A stretch of DNA of 64,000 nucleotides from Angiostrongylus vasorum. Lineage: Eukaryota > Nematoda > Chromadorea > Rhabditida > Metastrongylidae. The stretch is from assembly GCA_018806985.1 (NCBI GenBank), contig JADANN010000349.1, positions 234,501 through 298,500 of the forward strand, in the 5' to 3' direction. Shown here piece after piece: positions 32,761-44,580 of this stretch (positions within the stretch are counted from its first letter, which is position 1; every line of letters begins with the position of its first letter). The notes below the pieces were generated by a model, which was given only the letters and a program-made list of their open reading frames with translations, did not search any database and was not told where the DNA came from. The translations under genes and the position numbers were made by a program.

Positions 32761-34004
32761 AATAGCAATTAACAAGGTTACTGTACAATCCCCAGTCAAA
32801 TGCACAAGTCATGGAGATTGGAAAGCGCGCATTGATTTAAGTGCGTATGCGAGGGGTGGATGACGATTAACAAAAGATGTACTGTAATTCATGTGTTACA
32901 TTAGACTCATGCGCACCTTACTTCTCTCTAAGCACGCAACTATTCACTCCTCAACGGTTGTGCTTGCATGTACACAGTTTCCACCTTTGCGTTTATTCAC
33001 GAAAAGCCTACGATCATGAAGTTTTACGGTAGGAACCTATCCTTTAACGTTCAATCGCTAATCTTGGGAATACATTTCGTAAAAATTCCACTACAGCAGC
33101 CATCTGTATGTCGACCAAACTATAGGATTTCAGGATAATATACCAAGAGTCGGTAAGAAAATTGACTGTTAAGCAGCGATTGCAACTGCATCGTACAAGA
33201 GGCATAGTCTTCATGACGGAGACCGTCATGGAAGCCAACTAGCACCTGACAAACACCATCCGAAAGTGATACTTTATGCTACCTCTCCAAAAACCATGTG
33301 ACAGATTGCAGAGAAATTCAACATCCACAATTTAACAATCGACCATAATTACCGCACCGAGTTTCTATTAGCCTCGGTATTGATTAACTTTCTTTAGTCC
33401 GACCGTCTTTCACATCAATTGTGGAGATCCCAGCACTTCTCGCATTCGATTCGTTATCTCGCATCCATCATCCACAAAAGGGCTTCCTGCTTTTTACATG
33501 GGTCTTCGACTGCTGTTTGTCCCTTCATCATGAATGTCTTTGAATGCTGGTCGAGTCGATTCTGCCTGGAGTCCCGAGATAGCCGGCTTCCCTCTTGGAT
33601 TACGGAGAGTGAACTGTTACCGGACAAGTCCGGCGCCAACTTCTAGACCTCGGAGGGAGAGAGGTTTGGTGGGCCTGGAGCCGGATTGAACCACCACCGT
33701 TTTCGTGATGATTCGCATCACAACCACTGTAATGTTCGTCCCCCCTCGATTCGACACGGGGTGGTTAATAGAAACTATATTTAGGAGGGGGAATATTTCG
33801 GCGACTTAGCCTTCTTCAGACCCTCGAGAAGTGAAATTGAATCCACTCAACGTAACAGTTTCATAATCTCAAAAGAAAGAGCCTGAACGCCTAAATTTCA
33901 ATCGCACAGGACATAGCTTTTTCTAAACTCCCACCTTTTTCAAAAAACAGTTTTTTTCCTTCCGTTTTTTCTTCGTAATTTTCTTCGTTGTCATGTTAAA
34001 CTCA
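32761..34004. repeat. Unclassified dispersed repeat F, copy 2
   Basis: Second copy of repeat F. Relative to copy 1 it has about 190 extra bases near 32970-33165, and matches again from 'ttgcaactgcatcgtac' onward. It ends in the same T-rich stretch. An RTE-II fragment follows immediately. Confidence 0.75.
33420..33745 (-). mobile_element. SINE-B copy inside repeat F copy 2
   Basis: Near-identical to 28235-28565 and in the same relative position within F. Confidence 0.7.
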
Positions 34005-34014
34005 GAGAACCTCC

Positions 34015-34930
34015 CACACTGCTCGTTCTGTTCTAATCCGTGGGTACCAATGTGGCGTTCCTCAGACGTTCCTCAGACGTTACTCTGGATCCGTTCTTAG
34101 CGTTGAAATCTTTGGTGATGACCTCAAATAACGTGTACTGTTCTCTGTAGAACTTCGCCAAGTATATACGGACCGCTTTTTGCTTCGTATTTGTTTGGTT
34201 GTCGGTGCCTAGATAACAAATTGTTGAAACTATCTCTTCAACCGTAAATTTCGACCCGGGTTGTTAGCTGTTCGAATGTATCGACGTTTATGGCCAAACT
34301 CGTGTTATTTAGAATGCTGATTGCTCTACTGTCCCATGTTCCGAGGAACAGTTACTTTTCGATGTCATAGACGGCGTTGAATAGGTGACGTCTTTTCGTC
34401 TCAGCCAGTCCGACGACGTCGTGTCTTATTCTTCTCGCTCGTATGATCGAGTCTTCTATCGAGTACTCGGATGCAAGGCTACGCGCACTGTAGGTGCAGA
34501 TCGTCACCTTAGTCCTTTGCAATTTAGGTGGCCTAGAATGACTCTGAAATTTTAACAGCCTGTCCGTACACGTCCCATCCAACGATGCCATATCAGGGAC
34601 TCTTTTTGGGATCAGGAAAAAGAGGCGCATTTCTTTCACTGTATTTAGCCTTTGATACTCACATATAGCTTACTGGACTTTTCACGTGGCGCTGGATATA
34701 CTCAGGATGGCTTGCCAGCCTCGGTGAAAGTAGATGGAGAACCTTATTTGTTGGAGACGACTCTTAACGAAGCCCCATATACTTCCCCTGTTACTTAATT
34801 GCAGGCATTTGGCCGTAGTGACTCGTAGAATATACTCCGTATAAACAAGAACACGTTCCTCACACGATCGGTGTTCCACTGAAGAAGATCCGATTCGGCG
34901 CGCCGACGAAGACGTCACATCAAGAGTACG
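34015..34930 (-). pseudogene. RTE-II fragment, 5' UTR and N-terminal endonuclease
   Basis: The reverse strand reads the RTE-II 5' UTR (34640-34930; complement of the 'ggccaaaaagcctacaa' region). The N-terminal EN follows (34352-34639; TICTYSARSLASE, RHDVVGLAETKRRHLFNAVYD). Decayed EN down to the GDFNAK region is near 34100. RT is absent. It is probably the 5' end of a copy broken by later rearrangement, since RTE truncations normally lose the 5' end. Confidence 0.75.
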
Positions 34931-34931
34931 A

Positions 34932-35205
34932 GCGACTGTGGATCAACCATTCGGACGATGGGCTCTAAGGAACATGAGTGGTTCGTCGTGCATTCTAGTC
35001 CATTCATAGCGGCGTAGAGGTGATTAAATGTATTTGGCTTGTACAGTAAGTTGAATTAGCTTACCGACGTAAGATGTTGGCGTTTTCTATCCTCCTTAAC
35101 AGCTTTGCTACCAATTTCTCGACCCCGCAGGGTTGGATGGGTTTGGCTAGCATTCGATCGAAACAACGACTACGTTTGTATTGCAGTGAATCTCTAACCA
35201 TCGTG
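34932..35205 (-). mobile_element. SINE-A copy (diverged)
   Basis: Reverse family A: tail 'gtggatcaaccattcgg' at left, 'gtagaggtgattaaatgtat', core 'cagctttgctaccaatttc', and head with 'gcattcgatcgaaacaac'. Substitutions are frequent. Confidence 0.5.
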
Positions 35206-35930
35206 GTATAAACGCTTAGATGAAATATTATGAGCAGAACAAAATATTCGGCAGCATGCACATTTTTGTGGAATAGAATTATATCCATGGATTTCCTTTA
35301 TGTGATAGAAGTCGTGTGTGAATCCTCCTAATTAAAGGCAGTTGAGGTACGGGCAAGATTAATACGCTTGCGTTCTCGTGGAGTTGAAACACGGGAATGG
35401 ATTCTTACCTGTTCTACGTCGTGCTAGCTTATTCATTGAATACAGAACTAATCGTGTTCAGCATGGGTGAACAGGTGTACTTGCGGGTATGCTGATTGCA
35501 TCCAGAGCTATGATTCCTGCAAATGTCTGGAGTCAAGCAGAGGTAATAGAAGTGGCGGTTCGGAACAGCTTCACAATGAACAAGCTCCATCACTGTGTTG
35601 GTGAGTGCCAGAAAGCTATCCCTGAGTATAAGAAAGAAAGTAGGTCCAGTCAAGCTTTCCTTGGGTATTTTTCGCTGGAAACAAAAAACAACAACGTATT
35701 TCAATATTTAGTTCAAAACAACCTGCAGATCACGGATACATAAAGTCTGTTAGCTAAAATCTTTTGGGCTACCAAAACTTTCACAAAAAAAAACCCGGAA
35801 AAATTTGCATTTGCAACACGAGCATCGAAAACTTCCTTTAAGTGTCAATGTTCAAAACATAAAAAAGTGATGAGTAACCAAAGACAGGGAGCTAATTGCC
35901 GTCAGTTGTACTAAGAGACAAATACAAGAA
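35206..35930. other. Anonymous, with a coding-like frame at 35489-35743
   Basis: The + frame at 35489-35743 gives 84 codons of protein-like composition to a TAA (SRAMIPANVWSQAEVIEVAV, HHCVGECQKAIPEYKKE). An AG acceptor (GTGAACAG) precedes it. No family is recognised. The rest of the interval has nothing I can name. Confidence 0.3.
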
Positions 35931-35939
35931 TGCTTGAAA

Positions 35940-36400
35940 TTGAACAAATTGGATAAATGCCAAAAACCCTACAATGAATAGCAGGGGTGAATGCCCAGAG
36001 GTCATACGCGGCCCGACCCCCGTATGTTCGCATGAATTTCTGTTGTGGGATGGTGCAGTCATCAACCGTATGCGACTATAATCAGCTGTTCTAATGTTCC
36101 TCATTGGAAGTCACGTAGACAGAAGCGGTGATTTTTTTCGAGAAGCTGTTGATAATGTAATTGCCATAGAGTTTTTCCGTCTTCCTCTTTGTGCTATTGA
36201 AGCGTTTGGCCTACTAAATTATACATCAGTATACCCTTCCAGGCTCTGAAAAAGCGATACTGCCGAAAAGTAAATGCATGCTTTTTAACAACCTCGCGAT
36301 TGCTAGACAAGAAAACGACGCATTCATATTCCAATGACGAGGTTAGTACAAAGTCGATCCTGGGAACTGTAACAAGATGTACCAGCAAAATACTTTCGAC
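35940..36400 (+). repeat. PLE pseudo-LTR, 5' copy
   Basis: Direct repeat of 38935-39395. Shared landmarks: 'ccaaaaaccctacaatgaa', 'gaggtcatacgcggcc', 'ctataatcagctgttct', 'gagaagctgttgat', 'ccaggctctgaa', 'ttgctagacaagaaaacgac'. Compared with the 3' copy it lacks about 38 bases right after the GCCGAAA of the ribozyme-like motif. Confidence 0.85.
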
Positions 36401-36499
36401 TTGTGGAGGTAGCATTGTGACTAAGACAAAAGGTTGTCTTATCTAGACAGCAAATCAACTTTCTCCGCCGCTGTTTTCAACATCGAGTCGTGCCGAAGT

Positions 36500-38960
36500 T
36501 TATAAAACGAAAGTGACTTCACGAGATATGCTGTCAACCATAGAACAGCCAAGTACGAGGTATCGAAGTGGAATTACTTCGAGCTGCACTACGAAGCAAG
36601 GAGAACGAGACGTTTGCCAGAATGAAGAAGTGTGCGACGAAGGAACATTTTTGTGCCTTGTATTTGGAGGGTCGCCTTTGGACGAGAATAGTTGGTGTGT
36701 CAATATTAATAGGCGATTTTATCAGGTCTAGTGCCGAAATAACCTTACAACGAAAATTTCGAAAAACTTTTGAGTAATTCACATGTCTCAGCTTCAAGAA
36801 ACAACCGCAAACAAATTCTTTACTGTTCCGATAATAGTCAAAATAGGGTTGATAATGCACCAACAACATCTAAGGTCTCCGTGATTGGGTTCATAATACC
36901 TGAGAGTGCGCGTTCGCTATTAGAATTGGGCTCAAGCTTTGCACCATCACAGCCCATTTCTAAAACGACCCTGCGTAGGATAGCATGTAACCTTTATGAG
37001 CTTCAAGATCGACTCCGCTATCAGGCCAAACAAGAAACATCAAACAGAGATAAAAAATCAAGAGGCGGCGTCACTACCACCATCTCCTTTCCCTAAGACG
37101 TTTTTTAGACAGCAGGACCCTAACGATGGAGTTGACATAAAATTCCCGCATGTTTTCGGACGGCGTTCTCAAGACCCTTAATCACTACCGCGATAGAAAG
37201 TTTATCTCTAACCTTACAGCCGCACAAAAATGTGGCATGCGAGAAATTAGAGAATTAATAAACTCAAAAACAATAAGATTGTCTGTTAGTGATAAGGGGG
37301 AGAGTTCGTAGTTATTCCTCGCCAGCTGGATGTTGAGATAACAGAGGAACATCTTAGTGATGCTACCCTCTATCGCCCATCCTCTGAAAAGGAATACAAA
37401 AGTCAATACCGAAAGCTAAACAATCAATGGGTCAGTGTGGCAAAGGGCTGCAGGTTTAAAACCATCGGTTATTTCGCACTTTAAAATCGATACACCAACA
37501 TGTCCCGTCCTATACCTACTTATTAAAACACATAAGTTGGTATCACCTGATGATCTTGCGTCAACCAATCCGTCATCATTTAAGGTTAGACCCATCATCA
37601 GCTGTGTAGACGGGCCAACGGATAGAATAACCTGGTTTTTAAGCCTAATACTTACCCAGTTGCTTAACCATATTCCAGCTCACCTCACAAACACCCAAAT
37701 GTTCCTAGAACGTCTACGTAAAAGCGTCTCCTAATAACGCGTACGTGATGGAGTCCTTCGACGTTACCGCACTGTACACCAACGTATCAAATGACTGCGC
37801 AATGCAAACCATCTTCGTACTTCTCGTTGACCATGAAGGAAGAATAAATATGCATGGCTTGTCCATCCAGCAGCTAATGGCTCTCTTAAAGGTGTGCCTA
37901 AATTGCTCGATTTTCCAGATGGCCTGGGAAATATTTCGCGCAAATAAGGGGGTTGGCAATGGGACAGCGACAGGCACCGAGCTCGGCCATTGTGTTCATG
38001 TCTAAGATAGAAGCCCTGTTCTCGATCTCCAACCACTACTTTACTGCTGATATGTAGATGATTGTTTTGTCGTCTTCTCTACGCAGGAGGAGATGGACAT
38101 ATGCTTTGAATTATTGAACGAGCAGCCCGAGTAAATTAAGTTCACCCTGGGAGAAAACCGAGAAAAAACTGGCTTCCGTTTTTAAACGTTCAAATAAACC
38201 TATCAAGTAGCGGTTACACTGACAGAAAGTGGTGCCGAAAGCCAAGTAACAAGAACATCCTCGTTCATTTCCTTTCTTCCCTCCCTTCACACACAAAGAG
38301 GGCGCCTGTGAGAAACATGTTTCGAACAGCCACCTCTGTGTGCACAACCAGGGAACTAAAGGGAAGAATCGCGCGACTTGGCTCGACAAATAGCCATCTC
38401 CAATGGCTGCAAAATAGTAACCCCACGAGATAAGTAGAAGGAGAGCGACGGCCCCCAAGCGAAATACATGGCCAAAAGTAAGTCCCATTTATGTTGCCCT
38501 TTTATTAGCGAAGAAGTAAGCGTAACTATTAAACGATGCTTAAGAAGGGCCAGGTCGAGAGGAATCGGCAGCGATAGTTGAAACACCACCGACCACTCTA
38601 CGTCGTCAGTTAGTTCGTAACCGCCTGTTTGACCGTCTGTGTGAAACAACAAATTGCGTAATTTGCCCTTACGGCAGGGGACGGTGATTGCATGAGTTCA
38701 GGTACGATATACCTGATCTCTTGTAATAATTGCGGAGATGAATATATATTCGAAACGGGCAGACCCTTGTGTATCCGTATAAAAAGAACACCTAGATGGC
38801 AAACGAAAACTAGGACGAAGCACCCCACTAGGCACGCATAGGATACAAAAGCGTAGCGGGAGATGATTTTGAAGTAAGAATCAATATCCTTGAACAGGAG
38901 ACTAGAAACGCCAGCGCGAAAACTTCTAGAGGCTTTTTGGATAAAGTGCCAAAAACCCTG
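36500..38960 (+). pseudogene. PLE reverse transcriptase and GIY-YIG endonuclease ORF, broken
   Basis: N-terminal region: LLRAALRSKENETFARMKK (36570) and LELGSSFAPS (36920). RT blocks: LYLLIKTHKLV (37510), FKVRPIISCVDGPTDRI (37580), SFDVTALYTNVS (37754) and the catalytic YVDD at 38051-38062, followed by CFVVFSTQEEMD. The thumb/C-terminal block is RKPSNKNILVHFLSS (38230). A GIY-YIG remnant follows: GTIYLISCNNCGDEY (38701-38745), then YIFETGR where YIGETGR is usual, and an 'IRIK-EHLDGK' region. Frameshifts occur near 37310 (one G lost in a G-run), 37740, 38000 and several later positions. Stop codons break the RT C-terminus. Such elements copy themselves into the genome; this copy cannot make an intact protein. 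Confidence 0.85.
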
Positions 38961-39395
38961 CAATGAATAGCAGGGGAGGAATGTCCCAGAGGTCATACGC
39001 GGCCCCGTATGTTCGCTTCAATTTCTGATGTGGGGTGGTGCACTCATCAACTATATGCGACTATAATCAGCTGTTCTGATCTTCGTCATTGGAAGTCACG
39101 TAAAAAAGCGGTGGGCTTTTCGAGAAGCTGTTGATCATGTAATTACCACAGAGTTTTTCGTTTTTTTGTAAGTGTTATTGAAGCGTTTGACGTAGTAAAT
39201 TGCATATCACTATACCCTTTCCAGGCTCTGAAGAAGGCGATTCTGCCGAAACGTCAGCTGCTGTTGTATTTTATTGTGTTTTTCTATAGAAGTAAATGCA
39301 TGCTGTTTAACAACTTCGCGATTGTTGAACAAGAAAACGACGCGTTCATATTCCAATGCCGTGGTTAATAGAAACGCCGATGCTGGGAACTGTAA
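38935..39395 (+). repeat. PLE pseudo-LTR, 3' copy
   Basis: Direct repeat of 35940-36400. It begins within the end of the PLE ORF (AKNPAMNSR-encoding sequence) and contains the hammerhead-like motif at 39226-39255. Confidence 0.85.
39226..39255 (+). ncRNA. Hammerhead-ribozyme-like motif in PLE pseudo-LTR
   Basis: The sequence CTGAAGA, then a GGC/GCC stem with a six-base loop, then GAAACGTC, follows the hammerhead core order (CUGANGA, stem II, GAAA, then UH). PLE pseudo-LTRs are reported to carry minimal hammerheads with very short stem III. One extra A lies between the core and stem II, so the fold is imperfect and activity is uncertain. A related string occurs in the 5' copy (36244-36270) and near 47455-47485. 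Confidence 0.3.
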
Positions 39396-39984
39396 CGGTA
39401 GAATCACACCCCCTACATGGTGATCACTTCCAGTTCTACTCCACGATTGGCTTCAAGAGAACATTTCGAGAACAGAACACAATTTAGTAATTTCCGATTT
39501 GGAATGGAAAGAGTAGAGAAGCACTTTAAGTTCATCATGGTGGAAAATATATGATAACTTCCGATAGTAGAAACTATTTTATCAATATCTGATACCAATC
39601 TCGCGTCAGCTCAATCATACAGAAAATTATTCTATCAACGTTAGATGTGCAAATTTTTTGAGATCATTAATAATGCCATAATATTAACGCTTTATTTACT
39701 GCACTCCATTCTCGAACACCTCATGTGTAAAAATGATTTAGTTCCATTCTGGAGCATTTCATGCGAGAAAAAAAGAGTAGGATAACATTGCTGTGAAAAC
39801 GCAACTAAAGAATTTTCGCCTAACTGATGAAATTGTATTCACACCAACAAAGAACAACTCTGGTTGTCGACTGTCGACAGCCCTTGTGGAGAGATTAGTC
39901 TTCGGTTTAAATCAAAGAAAGCGGTGTTCGTGAGAAGCGAATTTATTTCTCATGCATTTTCTACCCTTATGAGAACGATTAGGG
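39396..39984. other. No recognisable feature
   Basis: AT-rich anonymous sequence between the PLE and a SINE-A. Confidence 0.45.
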
Positions 39985-40275
39985 GCGCGTGTGGAGCAGT
40001 GGTCGGAGGAGCCCTGAAACACACACGTGGAAATCGATCCCCGCTCCCATGGCCCACCAAGCCTTCCTTCCATCCTTCTGGAGTCGGCAAATTGGTGCCA
40101 GACGTGTCAAGGAGGATAGCAGCGCTGGCTCGATACATCGCTAGGCCACCGCGAGTCATTATAAAGGCCAGATATGCATTCAATCACTTCCAAGCGATGT
40201 TTAATGAAGTCAAATGCGTGGTGCATCCCTCAAGGATTGACCGACGCCGAGGGCTTTATTCTTTTATCTTCTTAT
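39985..40275 (+). mobile_element. SINE-A reference copy, full length
   Basis: Best-preserved A element. The head is 'gggcgcgtgtggagcagtgg' (A-box-like; 39987), with B-box-like 'ggaaatcgatcccc' (40029-40042). The core is 'ggcaaattggtgccagacg', then 'ggccagatatgcattcaatc', and the tail 'gagggctttattctttta'. The tRNA-like promoter order and spacing (about 35-40 bases) fit an RNA polymerase III-transcribed SINE. Confidence 0.8.
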
Positions 40276-40989
40276 CAGGACGATTATCTCTAAATGCTGG
40301 AACAATCAATACTTGGGCCTAGAAGTTAACAATATGTGTAACGCAGTTTCAGAGTTTGTTAAAAAAGATCAAGTGCTTTGACTAGCTTATAAGATAGTCG
40401 ATGGTACAGTTAAGTTAGGAGAACAACAAAGTCCTGCTCCTTCGATCCTACCCTTTGGCAAAGTTAACGTACACCTCAAAAACTTGTGAGCTTCATAAAT
40501 AGTACGAAAATGCGGTCAACTATATGTGCTCAGCAATGCTTGTAGTATCCATGCACGCATAGGAAGAACCCAAAGTCTTATTACACCAAACCATCAAACG
40601 TAGATTTTAAGGCGGCCGCATTTGCTAAGATGTCGAAAACCATTTAAAAAGCAAAGTAGGTTTTCACTGCGATGTAACTTGTTCTGTTTCTTTGGATAGC
40701 GCATGGCATTAAGACGATCCCCGTTAAGTGATCAAAGTTCTTTACGAAGACTCTGGATGATAAGTTTGTACGTTTTTCGTTTCCATCAACAGAGCAAGGT
40801 TCACTTGGTAAATGTGAAACTTGACAGTGGGCAAATGTAGTCAGTGAAAAAATCGTTGCGACCAATTTCGTTAGAAATGTGACATTTACGGTAATATGAA
40901 CGCAAATCTTCATCATTTGCATTTCACAAGCTTCCTCGTTGTAAGGAAATGTCGGTGTAGGGATAGCATAATAATAGTGGTGCCGTTAA
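40276..40989. other. No firm feature
   Basis: Anonymous. A reverse frame at 40644-40922 (92 codons) starts with a hydrophobic, signal-like stretch. It lacks any other support. Confidence 0.35.
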
Positions 40990-41280
40990 ATACGTGCAAG
41001 ACTTTAGTTCGACAATGCAGTAGGCCAGCCAAGCGTCCTCTCCCTCTTGGATAGGGGGAATCAGTGCCAGACTTGGCTGAGAAACACCCTCTGGTCCACA
41101 AGACTTTTGGACCCTTTAGCACGACTTTCCCAAAATCCGCTGTCTCGTAGAGAAAGAAGCCTCGATTAGCATTCAACGATATTCATAAAGAAGACCAGAA
41201 ATCCTCAAGCAGCGGCCGAAGCCAGAAATCTGTGAATGTGAAGACTTTTGTGAGGTGTGGATGCCTGGGAACGAATCGAA
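40990..41280 (+). mobile_element. SINE-B copy
   Basis: Core 'gaatcagtgccagacttgg' near 41058; B tail 'cattcaacgatattcataaa' (41180), 'aatcctcaagcagcggcc', 'gggaacgaatcgaatg' at the end. The head is mostly lost. Confidence 0.65.
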
Positions 41281-41844
41281 TGTAAGAGGTGCCATTTATC
41301 ACAAATATTTATTTGTGTCTTTGCCGGTTCTAACGCATTTGCGATACCTCCTTTTTCTGTTGGTCGTGCAATGGAACATAAGCAATTTTTTTGCCCGCTG
41401 CACTAATACTTGTCACATGTGCTATGGTCCATCTGTGGTCCATTATGCAAAGACACGTCACCGTCGCTATTTCAAAGTACTTTCCACACTTTGTTGAATC
41501 TGTTCCTGTATTTTTTGTATCCGCACATTCCATACAATAACCATAGCGACTAAAACCAAATAACAGTTAACTGTCAGTCCGATTACTCGTCGATGAGCCT
41601 TTTCGAACAGAAGTTTCGTAAATAATCAAGTGTAGCGAATGGACTTTTTGGTTACAGCCCTCTTTTTTTCACCCGGTTTCCGTTAACTGCCTTATGGATA
41701 TACATAGTGCGATAATCGAATTCTAGAAATCAATGAATTGAAAATGGACGCTCTAGTGTCATTATCGTCGCAAATCTCTTCACGTATATTATCGCACATA
41801 TTAAATTATTTTTTTCCACGGATCTCCCTCACACAGGGACCCCT
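41281..41844. other. No recognisable feature
   Basis: Anonymous sequence with no motif or family assignment. Confidence 0.45.
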
Positions 41845-44580
41845 ATGTAGGTTAGTCGCGAGAAAAACGTAGCGCACCCCCCTGTGGTCGATGAGTAGTT
41901 CATCATGGGCTAAAACCGACCTTATGCTTCGCTGAGACGCAGACGTATCTAGGGGATGAACTCACTGTTCCTGCTGCGCACATTTGGCACATATCTTCTG
42001 TGTTTACGAGGATCTATTCTTGCATGTGTGAGTGGATGTGTTCTCATTTACACGGATTTTATTGTACGAGCCAATTCCGCCAAAAAGCCTTCAATCAAGT
42101 AACAGGGAAGTATATAGGCGCTGGGAGTCGTTTCCAACAAATAACTCCTTCTACTCTGAGAGAGAGTGGCAAGGTATCCGTGAATATATTCATCCTTAAA
42201 TGCCGAGTTCAGCAAGCTATATGCGAGTATTAGACGCTAAATGCAATGAAATAAGTGAGCCTCATTTCTCTGTTCCCGAGAGAGCTCCTGATACTGCAGA
42301 ATTGGGTAAGACGACTACGGAGAGGCTGCTAAAATATCTGGGGCACTGTACGCTGCTGAATCGCAAAGCACTAAGATGACATTCTCTACCTACAACGCAC
42401 GCTCATTTTCTTATCGGGCTAACTGAGACGAGAAGTCGCCGCTTATTCAACACCGTCCATGAGACAGGAGAATAACTGTTCCTCGGAAGATGAGACAATA
42501 GAGAAGTCGGCTGAGTCGGAGGTCTTGTCAAGACGAGTTTGGCCATGAACAGCGATTCATTTAAAAAACTAATAACTACGACTGAACGGATGTGGATTAA
42601 TATCGGGTTTCACAATCCTCGTCGTCTACGCATGGACATCAACCCATGACGAAAAACGAAGTGGAAGCTTCTTATAGGCACTTCGAGCAGTTTTGCAGAG
42701 AAGTCTACACATTCTCTATGATCATCACTGGAGGTCTTAAGGCTAAGATTGGATCCAGCATAACGTCACATTGGAACCCACGGATTAGAATTAAACAGTT
42801 AGAGTATGCAGTCGTTTGAGTTTATTATGATAATCAAGAGCATTTACGGTAACTCGCAATTCCCGCTAGTCTGAATGCTGGACGTGGGAACCTGTCTAAG
42901 GCGAGTGCCGTAGCAAAATTAATCACACAAAAGTAAATTGAAGCTTTAATCTAATCAATATCTTTGTAGGTCCAAAATTCTACATGGGATCAGGAAATCA
43001 CAGCCTTCGCGCATGGTTCGCACTTAGCGAAAACGAGAAAGCGCTGACGAATTCAGAAAACGAAGTCGCAGAACCACCATTAACTGGGACTTATTCAGTC
43101 TGTTAGTTGGCTGTTGGGAAGATGCCGTTCTTGAATAGATCGACGAGGAAACGATCACCTTATTCAACGCCTTCATCTTATCGCTGTGAAAGCTAAGAGT
43201 TCGAAAGTCTCTAAGAGACATCTCTATCCAGAAACACTCGACCTGATAAGTCAACGTGGAATCACACAAGCTACAAACAATAGCTAACTTACGTCCGAAC
43301 TTGCAATAATAATGCAGAGAGGAGATGAAAGGAAATCTTAAAGATAGAAGAGCAACAGTGATGGTCAAAGCTGCAGAGACTTGGGAAAGCATTCGCGAAG
43401 TCCACTAACAAAATCAAGATTATTGCATTCTAAGGTCCAGATGGAGTAATTACAGCTTCCAGAAAGGCAGCAGAGTAAATTATTCGCGATTACTACTCTG
43501 ATCTCCTCAGTGGCCACTTCCTCCTTCCCTCGTACGAAACAGAGAAGGTGGATATGTTGTTTCATTCGTTCTCCCTTTCGAAATCAGACGTGATATTTCC
43601 TCGGTAAAGAGTCAAGCAACACTAGGTATGAAGAGGGTAGGATCTGACCACTGCAGAAACCTTCAGCCAATCCTCATTGTTAGAATACAAAGACTGCTAT
43701 TCAATGGAAGAGCATTAAAACTGTATTATTGTTCAGGAATGGAGACCTCCACGATATCGGGAACTAGCGCCAAATCTGGTAGGTGTCTGTCATGTACAAG
43801 TTCTTCATTCGAGTGTTGTAAACAGCATTGACAGAATACTAGACGAAAGGGAGCTATGTGGGAGCACTATTTAGAAAAGGATTCGGCACGTTGGACCATT
43901 TCCACTCATAGGTCACACTCAAACCCAACGGAAGGAATGTCTCTGAGTGCTCCATCTGCAACTATAAACGTTAGGAAATCAACGTGATGAACGACCTAGC
44001 TCCAGAGTTGAGCAGGAGGAAAAGAGCGGCTTGGGGAGCTCTCAAAAGCATCGAAAACATAGTGAAGAAAACAAAGAACGTCTGACCTTGTGTTCACATT
44101 TTCGATTCTACGGTTCTTCCTTGCTTAACGTATATGTCAGAAACCTGGTCGCTACTTAAGGAGAATGAAAGGTCACTCAGCGTTATAGAACGCGTGGTCG
44201 AAAGGACAATGGCGAGAGCCTTATCTCATGCAGGTGAGGGAAGAGATCCGAAGCTCCGATCTACGTCAACGATCAGAAATCGAAGACGCCATTCCATACA
44301 CCAAAATGTAGAAAATGAGGCAGAGAGCCGTAAGTAGCTGGGTTCGTCGGGATGTCAAAAACCCGCAGGAGGGCCACTGACCCGATGGTCAGAGTTCTTC
44401 ACGAAAATAACAGAAGAAAGGTAAAATGCTCAACGAGTATCTAGAGCGAGCAGAACCCACAAAGCTACTCTTATACGTGACAGGAAAAAATGGAAGATCT
44501 ACTGACGCCCGCTGGAGTCACTCGACGATCGATGAGTCACGCCCTCACGACAGGTGACACAAGTCAGGTGATTAGATAAT
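41845..44580 (+). pseudogene. RTE-II retrotransposon lacking RT palm
   Basis: A second + strand RTE-II with the same 5' UTR (41845-42370). A heavily frameshifted endonuclease follows (YNARS near 42390, SNHSLRAW-like near 42995), then the linker (43190-43330, KSSKVSKRHLYPETL-like). RT fingers are at 43560-43900. The palm, including FADD, is missing: sequence near 43922 jumps to the C-terminal region (NDLAPELSRRKRAAWGALKS, 43988). The C-terminal domain contains LLKENERSLSVIERVVERTM. The 3' end near 44580 follows 'gacaggtgacacaagtcagg', which gives the natural RTE-II 3' terminus not kept in the copy at 10165. Confidence 0.8.

Larger units (their letters stand above)
35931..39395 (+). mobile_element. 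Penelope-like element with pseudo-LTRs
   Basis: A complete-looking PLE. A roughly 460-base direct repeat (35940-36400 and 38935-39395) flanks a region coding for a PLE-type RT and a C-terminal GIY-YIG endonuclease remnant. PLEs are known to carry such pseudo-LTRs, which arise from tandem or partial copies. The downstream repeat includes the last codons of the ORF, as is typical. The coding region has several frameshifts and stops, so it is no longer autonomous. Confidence 0.85.
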
